Virus record (IMG/VR): IMGVR_UViG_3300021960_000123
Coordinates: 1 to 48,740 of that record
DNA length: 48,740 nt
Direction: 5' to 3' (one strand)
DNA from: a virus
The translations under genes and the position numbers were made by a program. The first letter of the stretch is position 1. Each line of letters starts with the position of its first letter. Of the stretch, positions 5,687 to 13,139 are shown piece after piece. A model generated the notes under the pieces. It did no database searches. It was not told the origin of the DNA and worked only from the letters and a program-made list of their open reading frames with translations.

Positions 5687-6157
5687 TTAGTCTAGGCTGT
5701 AAAATAAATGATTACCAATTACTTTGGTAAGTTTATATTCTTTTGCCCACCACGGATTTACGTAATTAGCGTGATAAAACTCAGCGCCTTTTGTAGGATC
5801 TTCAGTATTGCCAATCATAATATCACGCGCAATTACTTGAGCTTCTTTCCAAGCTCTTTCTTCAGTTGCTGTATGATCTTTAATCATGTGAGTCCAGCTA
5901 AATTGCTTCGCTTGATAAACAACTTCGCATATAGTGTTGGGCCAATTTTCATGACTAACTCTATTCATTGTTACATGTGCTACTGCAATTTGACCTTCCC
6001 AGCGCTCGCCACGGGCTTCGTGGTAAATGTTGAGTGCCATACATTTGTGCTGTTTAGGATCAACCTCTGGCAACGACATCATTGCTACAAGACCAATTGC
6101 TGTTATTGTCGCCATTGTTAGAATACCACTTGCTATGTGAACATATTTGTTATTCAT
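5687..6157 (-). CDS. SleB/CwlJ-type cell-wall hydrolase, membrane-anchored endolysin
   Basis: A 156-residue protein. Residues about 8-29 form one hydrophobic segment with small residues (IASGILTMATITAIGLVAMM). The catalytic domain has the Hydrolase_2 pattern: NIYHEARGERWEGQIAVAHVTMNRV (Glu at about 48 and Gly-Glu at 51-52), then WP.TICEVVYQ..QFSW and GAEFYHANYVNPWW. These enzymes cleave peptidoglycan. The uncleaved-looking anchor suggests a signal-anchor-release type endolysin, which is an inference. It is the only lysis-type enzyme in the window. A TATAAATA overlaps its start codon but is too close to act for this start. Confidence 0.85.
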   Translation of the reverse strand: MNNKYVHIASGILTMATITAIGLVAMMSLPEVDPKQHKCMALNIYHEARGERWEGQIAVAHVTMNRVSHENWPNTICEVVYQAKQFSWTHMIKDHTATEERAWKEAQVIARDIMIGNTEDPTKGAEFYHANYVNPWWAKEYKLTKVIGNHLFYSLD

Positions 6158-6167
6158 ATTTATAACC

Positions 6168-6344
6168 TTAGGAGACCACTACAGGTTTCATAGTGAGCTT
6201 AGCATATTCATTTGTATCGTGTAACCTACGAAAGTAATCTGCAGCTTGCTTATGGGCAAGACCAGTTGCAAACTCTTGTAATTCGTATTTGCCATTTTTA
6301 AAATAAAAGGCTTCAATTCTAAAATACTTACTATGCATAGTCAT
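6168..6344 (-). CDS. Small hypothetical protein, 58 aa
   Basis: Starts at ATG 6344 after AAGGATT, overlapping the end of the upstream gene. It encodes 58 residues (N terminus MTMHSKYFRIEAFYFKNGK, C terminus TMKPVVVS) with an aromatic, basic, probably soluble fold (a strand pair, then an Ala/Gln helix AHKQAADYFRRL). A second in-frame ATG at 6338 is possible. Not recognised. It sits between the gene at 6331 and the endolysin. Confidence 0.65.
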   Translation of the reverse strand: MTMHSKYFRIEAFYFKNGKYELQEFATGLAHKQAADYFRRLHDTNEYAKLTMKPVVVS

Positions 6345-6738
6345 AATCCTTATAATTACAAATCTTTGCTAGCTCATTGACTAGCAATTTACCATAATTA
6401 GTAAACAAGATACCTTGCTCCCAAACAAAATGTTCGACATCTTGAAGGTGATAAAAGGTTTCAGTACCTATCATCCACAAAAGAGCGTTAGTGCGATTAC
6501 CGGCTCCAAGCTCGACGATATCTTTGATGCGAGCTTCGAACTTTTCGATGGCGACTACTTCAGCTGCTTTTTCAGCTTTAGCATTTTCTTCGAGTTGCTC
6601 ACATAGAGCATCCCAAAGATTTTGCTTCGTTTGTTCGTCAAACGCTAAAAGGTTTTTCATGAAAATTGCAGAAGGGCGAAAGCCATGAACATCTTTATGA
6701 AGGTCTGACCAAAGATCGTCTGAGTAAGTGTAGTTCAT
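6331..6738 (-). CDS. Conserved phage hypothetical protein
   Basis: A 135-residue protein beginning MNYTYSDDLWSDLHKDVHGFRPS. The 'SDLHKD..GFRP' opening is a recurrent motif in small proteins of many tailed phages. The middle is a long Ala/Glu/Lys helix, and the C terminus has a Trp/Phe-rich section. It is the first gene after the early promoter at 6767-6795. No function is known. Confidence 0.8.
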   Translation of the reverse strand: MNYTYSDDLWSDLHKDVHGFRPSAIFMKNLLAFDEQTKQNLWDALCEQLEENAKAEKAAEVVAIEKFEARIKDIVELGAGNRTNALLWMIGTETFYHLQDVEHFVWEQGILFTNYGKLLVNELAKICNYKDYDYA

Positions 6739-6766
6739 AATATATTCTCCATCATTTGATATAATT

Positions 6767-6795
6767 ATCTTACACTATTACAAATCAAATGTAAA
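6767..6795 (-). promoter_or_regulatory. Sigma70-type early promoter
   Basis: Minus strand: TTTACA (6790-6795), 17-bp spacer, TAAGAT (6767-6772). It begins straight after a terminator T tract and drives the gene at 6738. Spacer and downstream bases (TAATAGTG, AATTATATCAAATG) are nearly identical to the promoter at 13450-13478, so this is a repeated cassette. Confidence 0.85.
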
Positions 6796-6819
6796 CAAAA
6801 AAGTGAGCAGTTAGCTCAC
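6796..6819 (-). terminator. Terminator fused to promoter
   Basis: Minus strand: GTGAGC-TAACT-GCTCAC followed by six T. The stop codon of the gene at 6811 lies in the hairpin loop, and the T tract runs directly into the -35 box of the next promoter. The plus strand also has a T run after the stem, so it may act both ways. Confidence 0.85.
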
Positions 6820-7032
6820 TTTTTTTTCACCACTCTCAGCGACTAATTCATCAACTAAGTCTATGATCAGATCAGCTTCCTCTTGCAACATTGGTTCAAG
6901 ATCTTTGTTATATATGCCTATGACCATTCTATCTTCAATATTTTCACGGTTTACTTTTCCGTTTTTTAAAGGTAGATGCCATTTGTTTAACAAAATATCC
7001 ATTGCCATAGTTGAATAATCGCTCATTCTCAT
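6811..7032 (-). CDS. Small hypothetical protein, 73 aa
   Basis: A 73-residue acidic protein (many Asp/Glu, LIIDLVDELV helix). It starts at ATG 7032 in an ATGA overlap with the upstream gene, with GGAG upstream; an in-frame ATG at 7026 is an alternative. It ends inside the terminator hairpin. Probably a small early protein that acts on a host target, but nothing in the sequence identifies it. Confidence 0.7.
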   Translation of the reverse strand: MRMSDYSTMAMDILLNKWHLPLKNGKVNRENIEDRMVIGIYNKDLEPMLQEEADLIIDLVDELVAESGEKKVS

Positions 7033-7268
7033 TCTATGATCTCCATTCCAGTAAATCCTTCTTGAGTCCAGCCACGAGCTTCAGCATGACCACTTATGAT
7101 ATTAGCATAATGACTATGAGGCCACATACCTTCTTTCTGGGCCCATTTCTTCATATCTATCTGCACAGCAATTGATTGCTCACCTTGAACATTATTAGCG
7201 TGAATACGCGCGACTTCGTCTGCAGCCATAACAAAGCCATTACGGGTTTTTTGAATCCAGGGTTTCAT
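7029..7268 (-). CDS. Small hypothetical protein, 79 aa
   Basis: A 79-residue protein with a Trp-rich, mixed helical composition (MKPWIQKTRNGFVMAADEVAR..., WAQKEGMWPHSHYANIISGHAEARGW). It shares an end-to-start overlap with the genes on both sides, so it is translated as part of a three-gene early operon from the promoter at 7494-7522. Not recognised. Confidence 0.7.
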   Translation of the reverse strand: MKPWIQKTRNGFVMAADEVARIHANNVQGEQSIAVQIDMKKWAQKEGMWPHSHYANIISGHAEARGWTQEGFTGMEIIE

Positions 7269-7468
7269 TATGCAGCCCTCCGAGCAGCCAAGAACTGATC
7301 AGCCATATCATTAAAGAACGAATTAAAGTTTTCACCTAAAACCTCTATCCAACCATCTAAGGCCAAATCAGACTCAACATAATTCCATATAACTGTTCCA
7401 TCCTCAGTCTGGTTAACATAGTTATTAGCAGCTTTGTCGAATGCAACTACAAAGTTTGAATCTCTCAT
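7268..7468 (-). CDS. Small hypothetical protein, 66 aa
   Basis: A 66-residue acidic protein (MRDSNFVVAFDKAANNY..., ending FLAARRAA), first gene behind the early promoter at 7494-7522, with a GGAG site upstream of its ATG. No domain recognised. Confidence 0.7.
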   Translation of the reverse strand: MRDSNFVVAFDKAANNYVNQTEDGTVIWNYVESDLALDGWIEVLGENFNSFFNDMADQFLAARRAA

Positions 7469-7493
7469 ATTGGTATCTCCTTTTGATATATCT

Positions 7494-7522
7494 ATACTAC
7501 ACTATTACAAATCAATTGTAAA
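7494..7522 (-). promoter_or_regulatory. Sigma70-type early promoter
   Basis: Minus strand: TTTACA (7517-7522), 17-bp spacer, TAGTAT (7494-7499). Same cassette as at 6767 and 13450. Upstream are two direct copies of TGCTCACTTTTTT, but the partner arm needed for a terminator hairpin is missing, so this copy seems to have lost its terminator. Confidence 0.85.
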
Positions 7523-7558
7523 CAAAAAAGTGAGCAGATGGAGAAAAAAGTGAGCAGA

Positions 7559-8749
7559 TTATAAAAATAATTCTAGTGTATGCGCAGCTCGTTTAACACT
7601 ATATGTTTGAGTCTTATTGTCTTGAAGAATGTAATCAGCTTCAACGGTTTCAATATTACCACCAAGAAAAGCTTTTACGTTCTCAGCCATATTCATTGCT
7701 GTGGTGACTGGAACATTTTGGCAAATCATGTTAAGATTTTTTATTCCGCCTTGAAGCTTAAAGTCCTTAGGCATTTTCATAATATCAAGAGCTTCTCGAG
7801 TATTAATGAATCGATCAATGTCAGGATGAACAAGACTTGTTGGCATATGGCCTACAAATGCGCCAATATAATCTTTGCCGATTTCAACACCTTTACGCAT
7901 AATGTTACCGCCAGATGCTAATTTTTCGTGCATCCGTTTTGCTTTTGGAACTAAACGGTCATACCCATTTTTCTCAGCCCATTTAGCAACAGTATTGTAT
8001 TTAATACCAGCATGCTCAATAGCATCATATGGATTCATTGTTTTCTTTATCTTCTTTACGTAATCAGTATGGCTAATTCCACCTTCAACTTCTTCCAATA
8101 CAAACCTGTACAATGGATCGTCTGTTGGTTTAATTTTATTATTAGCCTGCTCAAACATAACATCAAGTTCATTGGTTGCTGATGATCTGATTTGATCTTC
8201 AATAGGAAGATGCGGTTTATTATAGTATTGAAATATTGGAACGTGATTACCTTTCCAAAAGAAATAGAAAGTACGATCTCGTATTTGACTTAGTCCGTGT
8301 AAGATTGATTTTGTTTTATAGATTGAGAATGTGTATCCGTATTTCTTTGCGAGGCTTCGTAGTTTTGCAACAACTGGCTCTCCCATTTTACTAGCAAGGC
8401 GTGGAGCGTTTTCACCCCAGAACACAGTTGGTTGGACGGATTCAAGCACATATTCTGCAGACTTGACCATCCAATCATTAGTATTACTATCACCACTACT
8501 AGAAGGACTAAGTGAGCTAAGCCCTGCGCAAGGGCAGACAGTGTTGACCACATCAACGCTCCCAGGTGCACGAGCACCCTCATCAAGAAGAAGATAAGGC
8601 ACGCTGTAATTATAATAGTGAATAAGCTGGCTGTCATTTGCTTTAAAATCCGAATAAGAAAGAATGTACTCAGGTCTTTTTCCAAAGACCTTTTCCATTG
8701 CAATCGTTTCACCGCCAATCAATGGCACAATACTGGCGTATGTTGTCAT
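7559..8749 (-). CDS. DNA cytosine-C5 methyltransferase
   Basis: A 396-residue protein. Motif I-like loop (IVPLIGGETIAMEKVFG, about 7-23), catalytic Pro-Cys loop (CPCAGLSSLS, about 72-81, in place of PCQGFS), ENAP (about 112, for the ENV motif), QIRDRTFYFF (QxRxR motif, about 155), and a late QNVPVTTAMNM segment like motif X. This order fits 5-methylcytosine methyltransferases, which transfer a methyl group from S-adenosylmethionine. No restriction enzyme is adjacent, so it is an orphan phage enzyme. Methylating cytosine appears redundant with the hydroxymethyl-dCMP pathway upstream; it may act on host DNA or on residual cytosine. Confidence 0.85.
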   Translation of the reverse strand: MTTYASIVPLIGGETIAMEKVFGKRPEYILSYSDFKANDSQLIHYYNYSVPYLLLDEGARAPGSVDVVNTVCPCAGLSSLSPSSSGDSNTNDWMVKSAEYVLESVQPTVFWGENAPRLASKMGEPVVAKLRSLAKKYGYTFSIYKTKSILHGLSQIRDRTFYFFWKGNHVPIFQYYNKPHLPIEDQIRSSATNELDVMFEQANNKIKPTDDPLYRFVLEEVEGGISHTDYVKKIKKTMNPYDAIEHAGIKYNTVAKWAEKNGYDRLVPKAKRMHEKLASGGNIMRKGVEIGKDYIGAFVGHMPTSLVHPDIDRFINTREALDIMKMPKDFKLQGGIKNLNMICQNVPVTTAMNMAENVKAFLGGNIETVEADYILQDNKTQTYSVKRAAHTLELFL

Positions 8750-8751
8750 GT

Positions 8752-9093
8752 TTAAGTTTTCAAATCTTGATTTCTAACGTGTGCCATAATTGGCCATGTG
8801 GGGGCATCAGGTCTAACATCCATATTGTCATCCCAAGGGAAAGAAATAATACAGGTGGTGTCTTTTTGCATAGCCTCAACTTTGTTTGCCCGGTGTTCCA
8901 TATCTTCTTTCATTGCGACTGAAGAAAGAGATTGCCATGATAAGATATAAACTGCCATTGGATCATCATCAGTAAGTCTATATGGATTTGCATCCCATAC
9001 TGTAACTTTTACTTTTGAGCGATCAACATTTGCGTATTGATCGCATAAATCTAAAAAGTTACTAACATATAAATTTAATTCTTCGCTATACAT
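8752..9093 (-). CDS. Hypothetical protein, 113 aa
   Basis: 113 residues from ATG 9093 (AAGGA 8 nt upstream). Acidic, with a Trp/Asp-rich C terminus (IISFPWDDNMDVRPDAPTWPIM). It lies between the epimerase and the methyltransferase in the modification operon and ends 3 bases before the methyltransferase start. Not recognised. Confidence 0.75.
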   Translation of the reverse strand: MYSEELNLYVSNFLDLCDQYANVDRSKVKVTVWDANPYRLTDDDPMAVYILSWQSLSSVAMKEDMEHRANKVEAMQKDTTCIISFPWDDNMDVRPDAPTWPIMAHVRNQDLKT

Positions 9094-10045
9094 TATAATA
9101 TTCCTTGTACCATTCTGCAAATTTTGCTACGCCTTCTGGAATTGAAGTTGTAGGTTTCCAACCCAATGATTGTAGTTTTGTAGTATCAGACCACGTTTCT
9201 TGAGTATCAGCCGGGTGTTTTGGAAGCATTTGCTTATCAGCCTCTTTATCAAAGTTCTTTTCAATTTCAGTAATAAAATCCATTAATTGAACTTGTTCTC
9301 CACGACCAATATTATATATTTCAGTTATAACTTCCCTACTGTCCCATGAATTTTTAGTTACAGTTTTAATTCCTTCAACAATGTCATCAACATATGTAAA
9401 ATCGCGTTTCATATCTCCATAATTAAATACTTCAATTGGAGTTCCTCTTACAATACCTTCAGCAAATTTAAACAATGCCATATCAGGCCGGCCCCAAGGT
9501 CCATATACCGTAAAGAAACGAAGACCTGTTGTTTTTGGAATCCCCGATGTCATAAACTGACATTCATTTGTATTTTTAGTATATCCATATGGATTTAGTT
9601 GATGGTTCCTAGGTTCGTCTTCTTTCCAAGGCAATGGATTACCAGCCATAGTGCAAGAAGTAGATGCATAAATTACATCTTCGATTTTAGCTCTTTTGCA
9701 AAGTTCAATAAGATTTTGTGTGCCGATGATATTATTGTCAATATATTCTCTTGGATGTTCTAGAGAATGTCTAACTCCAGCATGAGCGGCTAAATGAATA
9801 ACTGTATCTGGTGTATGTTCTTTAAATAAGTCATCCATTTGGCCATAGTTTTTAAGATCAATAGCCCTAACAATTACGCCTGGAGTTTGATCTAACAACT
9901 CTTTACGGCGATATTTTAATTCTGAATCGTAATAGAAATCATTAAAGTTATCAAAGCCAAGTACACTATGGCCATCCTCAGCCAAAGACTTTGATAAATG
10001 ATAACCGATAAATCCGGCTGCGCCGGTAACTACTATTTTAGCCAT
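9086..10045 (-). CDS. UDP-glucuronate 4-epimerase-like sugar-nucleotide epimerase
   Basis: A 319-residue extended short-chain dehydrogenase. N-terminal Rossmann motif GAAGFIGYHL (about 8-17), catalytic STS segment (about 128) and YGYTK (YxxxK). The phrases TGLRFFTVYGPWGRPDMA and KRDFTYVDDIVEGI are those of UDP-glucuronate 4-epimerases, which interconvert UDP-glucuronate and UDP-galacturonate with bound NAD. The gene follows directly on the probable glycosyltransferase (8-nt overlap). With the short UDP-glucose dehydrogenase at 18697 it could supply UDP-galacturonate for DNA or envelope glycosylation. Substrate identity is inferred. Confidence 0.85.
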   Translation of the reverse strand: MAKIVVTGAAGFIGYHLSKSLAEDGHSVLGFDNFNDFYYDSELKYRRKELLDQTPGVIVRAIDLKNYGQMDDLFKEHTPDTVIHLAAHAGVRHSLEHPREYIDNNIIGTQNLIELCKRAKIEDVIYASTSCTMAGNPLPWKEDEPRNHQLNPYGYTKNTNECQFMTSGIPKTTGLRFFTVYGPWGRPDMALFKFAEGIVRGTPIEVFNYGDMKRDFTYVDDIVEGIKTVTKNSWDSREVITEIYNIGRGEQVQLMDFITEIEKNFDKEADKQMLPKHPADTQETWSDTTKLQSLGWKPTTSIPEGVAKFAEWYKEYYNV

Positions 10046-11162
10046 GAAGAACCTCTGAAATTTCTTGTTGTGTTACGCTTGTATTTAATGGGTGATTTCC
10101 AAGCAAGCATGAATATTGATCCATTGCTTTTTGCCATAGCTGGTCATCATCCATTGCTTCTAAATCTGAAGGTGTAAAGTTACAGAATTCTTCTCCATAA
10201 ATTTTACCTTCTTCTGGATCGCAGTAAGTAATACATTTTGCTTCTGCGCACTGCAATACTCGTGTGCGCCACCAACCTGATCCAACATTATCATATGCGG
10301 GCATTAAATTACCCCACACTTTTTGATATTCTTTTACCATTTTATCTTCTGTTAAACGCTCAGATTTATAAGCGCCTCGCTGAGCGCCATAAATTCTAAC
10401 ATCCCATTCCATACTCGTTTTATCTAGCCATTTACGAGTTTTAGTTTGAACAAGGGAACTAAAGATCCAAGCTTTTTCTTTTTCAGATGGATCTGGAATA
10501 TCAGACTTTGTATCGTCAAAGAAAGCTCTTAAGTCATTTTGATTTATGTCTTCAGACATTCCATAATTATTTAAAAATGATCGACTTAAATGATATGGAT
10601 TAGGATTAAAAGTATATAGTAAATTTTTATTCCAATCTAATCCAAACTTTTCTACATCCCCGCCTTTATATGTGCACAGCAAAACTTTATTATTTTTTTC
10701 TTTTAACATATCAATTGCATCAAGATATGCTGAATTAAAAGACATTACTTTTTCTTTGTTTTTAATTGTAGCATATTGATCTAAAATATGTGTGCGATAA
10801 GCTGATGATGGACGCTCTTTTAAAGTTTTACCGTATTGGATAATACCATTATATATGTCTTTTACTTGCCAGTCGTCAAAAGCAAGAATAGCATCAGGTC
10901 TTTGAGATAATGCCCAAAGACCATCAAACAATCGTTGGCAAAACCCTTGAGGATTATGTAGAAATACAATCACATGATCGTATTCAGAAATATCCGTTCC
11001 GGGTTCAGTGTAAGTTTGAGTAAGTTCAAAGTCCATATCTTCTAGACAGCGAACCAAACCAAAATGGCATAAAATAACGCCAACTCGTTTTCTTAAATAG
11101 CCATCATAACGGGTTTGTTCATTATTAAACCCAGTCACTAAAACTTTTTTCTTAGTCATCAT
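10038..11162 (-). CDS. Probable GT-B glycosyltransferase
   Basis: A 374-residue protein with two halves, as in GT-B enzymes: an N-terminal Rossmann-like domain (KKKVLVTGFNNEQ..., EYDHVIVFLHNPQG) and a C-terminal one (about 240-350) with AWIFSSLVQ..., WDVRIYGAQRGAYKSE and GWWRTRVLQCAEAKCITYCD. The last segment resembles the donor-binding 'R-E/A-C' helix region, and the arrangement is comparable with T4 beta-glucosyltransferase. It sits between dCMP deaminase/dCMP hydroxymethylase and the epimerase, so it is a candidate to transfer a sugar to hydroxymethylcytosine in DNA. The family is not confirmed; start at 11159 also possible. Confidence 0.7.
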   Translation of the reverse strand: MMTKKKVLVTGFNNEQTRYDGYLRKRVGVILCHFGLVRCLEDMDFELTQTYTEPGTDISEYDHVIVFLHNPQGFCQRLFDGLWALSQRPDAILAFDDWQVKDIYNGIIQYGKTLKERPSSAYRTHILDQYATIKNKEKVMSFNSAYLDAIDMLKEKNNKVLLCTYKGGDVEKFGLDWNKNLLYTFNPNPYHLSRSFLNNYGMSEDINQNDLRAFFDDTKSDIPDPSEKEKAWIFSSLVQTKTRKWLDKTSMEWDVRIYGAQRGAYKSERLTEDKMVKEYQKVWGNLMPAYDNVGSGWWRTRVLQCAEAKCITYCDPEEGKIYGEEFCNFTPSDLEAMDDDQLWQKAMDQYSCLLGNHPLNTSVTQQEISEVLHG

Positions 11163-11622
11163 TTACCTCAATAAATTCAAATTCAATTCCAGCTTCGCGA
11201 AACATCTTTTTAGTCCGTTCAAATGATTCCATCCAATGATCTGGATAGACACCTGCTGGCATTATAACACGTTTTATACCGACTTGTAAAATACCTTTTG
11301 CACAATCCGAACAAACAGGTAATCCCCATACGTATAGTGATGCGTTATCTAATGATACGCCATTATATGTAGCATTGTAAATTACGTTCTGCTCAGCATG
11401 AACAACATATTGGTATTTAGTAGCTTTATTTATGTACCTATTTTCGCCATCATAAATTCCACGAGGAAAACCATTGTAACCTTGAGCCAAAACTTGGCCT
11501 TTAGATCCAATAGCTATTGCTCCAATTTTAGTGGATGGATCTTTAGACCATGTGCTAACTTCTCTAGCAAGTCTAAGATATCGTGAGTCCCATTTATTTG
11601 ACAAGGTGAAAATGCCTTTCAT
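11152..11622 (-). CDS. cd: dCMP deaminase
   Basis: A 156-residue zinc-dependent deaminase. HAEQN (His ligand and catalytic Glu, about 77) and PVCSDCAK (two Cys ligands, about 103-109) are both intact. It converts dCMP to dUMP for thymidylate synthesis, here by ThyX, and with gp42 sets the fate of dCMP. It overlaps the gp42 gene by 29 bases. Length is close to other phage dCMP deaminases (about 150-190). Confidence 0.92.
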   Translation of the reverse strand: MKGIFTLSNKWDSRYLRLAREVSTWSKDPSTKIGAIAIGSKGQVLAQGYNGFPRGIYDGENRYINKATKYQYVVHAEQNVIYNATYNGVSLDNASLYVWGLPVCSDCAKGILQVGIKRVIMPAGVYPDHWMESFERTKKMFREAGIEFEFIEVNDD

Positions 11623-12271
11623 ACACGTGCAAATTTTGGACTTGCCAAATAATATGTCCAGGTTGGATTAAATGGCGTTTGCCACAATTATAATCAAAGC
11701 ACAGGCTGTTGAGTACATGTCTTTGCCAAGCAAAATCGTTTTTATATCCATAGATAACGTCATTAGATCGCATTTGTACAACCGAATGTAATAGGCCATC
11801 ACGAATATAATATGTTACAGCATTGGTGCAAATAAAGTCATTCTTACCACTTTCACAAAAATCTATCCAAATAGATGGTCTGTTATATACTAAGGTGGCT
11901 CTGCGACCATCTGGATTACTGAGAAGCTCATCTAAAACCATATCGTACTGATTGTAATACTTATCAGAATAAATCAAATGACCATAGTTAGAATTAATCT
12001 CGCCGTGGGCATTAGCTGTATATATCCAAGCAGCAGGTGGTTCTTTATTGGTATGAATATCATTAATGTTAGTTGACTTTTTTTCGTACCATTGTATTTC
12101 AGCATCTACATATTCTTGATTGACTGTGCCAAAAATGGCCGGTTTATCTGCAATAAAGCTGGCACCAATAAGCTCAATAGTTTTTTGGCCAGTTTTATCA
12201 ACAGTAAATGCTTCGTCTTTAAGTTCATCAATAAAATATTGACGGACATCTTGTACATTATTCAGTTTCAT
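11594..12271 (-). CDS. 42: dCMP hydroxymethylase (T4 gp42 type)
   Basis: 225 residues from ATG 12271 (a GTG at 12286 is an alternative). The sequence follows T4 gp42 closely: DKTGQKTIELIGASF, GEINSNYG, DGRRATLVYNRPS, the catalytic Cys in FICTNAVTYYIRD, and MRSNDVIYGYKNDFAWQ. The NDFAW Asp sits where thymidylate synthases have the dUMP-binding Asn, as expected for dCMP binding. It makes 5-hydroxymethyl-dCMP with methylene-tetrahydrofolate. Thymidylate synthesis is covered by ThyX at 15065, which supports this role. Implies hydroxymethylcytosine in the phage DNA. Confidence 0.93.
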   Translation of the reverse strand: MKLNNVQDVRQYFIDELKDEAFTVDKTGQKTIELIGASFIADKPAIFGTVNQEYVDAEIQWYEKKSTNINDIHTNKEPPAAWIYTANAHGEINSNYGHLIYSDKYYNQYDMVLDELLSNPDGRRATLVYNRPSIWIDFCESGKNDFICTNAVTYYIRDGLLHSVVQMRSNDVIYGYKNDFAWQRHVLNSLCFDYNCGKRHLIQPGHIIWQVQNLHVYERHFHLVK

Positions 12272-12605
12272 TATTACGAATCTCACGATTTAGAAAGTCG
12301 CGGTCAGGGTTCTGGCCAGGAATTTTACGACGACAGAATGCTACGCCAAAGCTGGCATAGTTAATTAGATCTTTAAATGAGTCTTCCATAGACTCAAAGT
12401 TTGGTTGGTACTCAGGGTCATTTTCCATAGCTTCAAGTACTGACCAAAGGCGAAGAGTTTTAGCATTGATAATATCCATGATTGAAGCTACACCACGTGG
12501 ATAGTAATCAGCTTGGACAATACGTGATTTATCATTTTGATAGTCACGTGATTTTTGCTGTTGCAACTCAGCACATTCTTGTAAAACTTTAAGTGATTCA
12601 CGCAT
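12258..12605 (-). CDS. DUF1599 / nucleotide-modification-associated protein
   Basis: A 115-residue helical protein with the pattern KSRDYQNDKS....ADYYPRGVASIMDIINAKTLRLWS, typical of DUF1599 (nucleotide modification associated domain 1). The family is often found beside base-modification genes in phages, and here it precedes gp42 with a 14-base overlap. The biochemical function is unknown; a nucleotide-binding role is suggested by context. Confidence 0.75.
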   Translation of the reverse strand: MRESLKVLQECAELQQQKSRDYQNDKSRIVQADYYPRGVASIMDIINAKTLRLWSVLEAMENDPEYQPNFESMEDSFKDLINYASFGVAFCRRKIPGQNPDRDFLNREIRNNETE

Positions 12606-12614
12606 AATTATACC

Positions 12615-13139
12615 TCAATTCAATTGGTGACAAAATGGAAGATCTCGACTCTCATCTTCAGAAAGATATTTTTGAGTTAATCGAACTTCAACATTTTTAT
12701 GAGTACTTACTTCTTCAGTAAGTACGTCGTTGGTTAATGGACAATTGTATTCTATCACATGTTTGGGACATTGTACATAGAAAACTTCAATTCTATCTTT
12801 ATTTAGTGAATTCATAACATCCCATATTTTACGGTTTGTTGCATCGCCATATACGCCACGACTATATGTTTCAGCGCGTGAAGCAAATCCGGATGCTCCA
12901 CCTGCTTTGCCTATTTTCATAAGTTCATTATCAACAAACATAAAATAAACAACATCGCCTAAGGCCTTTACATCTTTACGGCGTAGACCTTCAGCTTTAG
13001 TGAAAGGCATTCTTCCACCTTCAATTGTAAAATATCCAAGGTAGCTAGCGCGTTTACTTATTTCGCTAAGTGTGCACATTTCTTCACCATTCTTTGTTGA
13101 CCATTGATATTTGCCTTTCAGCATCTCAGTAAAATTCAT
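12615..13139 (-). CDS. GIY-YIG nuclease resembling T4 endonuclease II
   Basis: A 174-residue protein. VVYFMFVDNELMKIGKAGG (about 63-81) fits the GIY-YIG strand pair (here VYF...KIG), followed by the Arg helix RAETYSRG and, about 30 residues later, RIEVFYVQC, then a conserved Glu region (NVEVRLTQKYL). T4 endonuclease II (denA) has the same layout (VIYAI...YIGK...KVEFYARQC) and cuts cytosine-containing host DNA. The neighbours are gp42 and DUF1599, which supports a role in attacking unmodified DNA. The denA relationship is inferred. Confidence 0.65.
   Translation of the reverse strand: MNFTEMLKGKYQWSTKNGEEMCTLSEISKRASYLGYFTIEGGRMPFTKAEGLRRKDVKALGDVVYFMFVDNELMKIGKAGGASGFASRAETYSRGVYGDATNRKIWDVMNSLNKDRIEVFYVQCPKHVIEYNCPLTNDVLTEEVSTHKNVEVRLTQKYLSEDESRDLPFCHQLN

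Noticed and set aside
6157-6164. TATAAATA overlapping the endolysin start codon
   Set aside because: The predicted transcript would begin inside the gene, downstream of the AAGG-supported ATG; likely chance, or serves only a shorter form.
7580-8722. Long frames on both strands within the methyltransferase gene
   Set aside because: They lie inside a gene with clear catalytic motifs, lack ribosome sites and have no recognisable domains.
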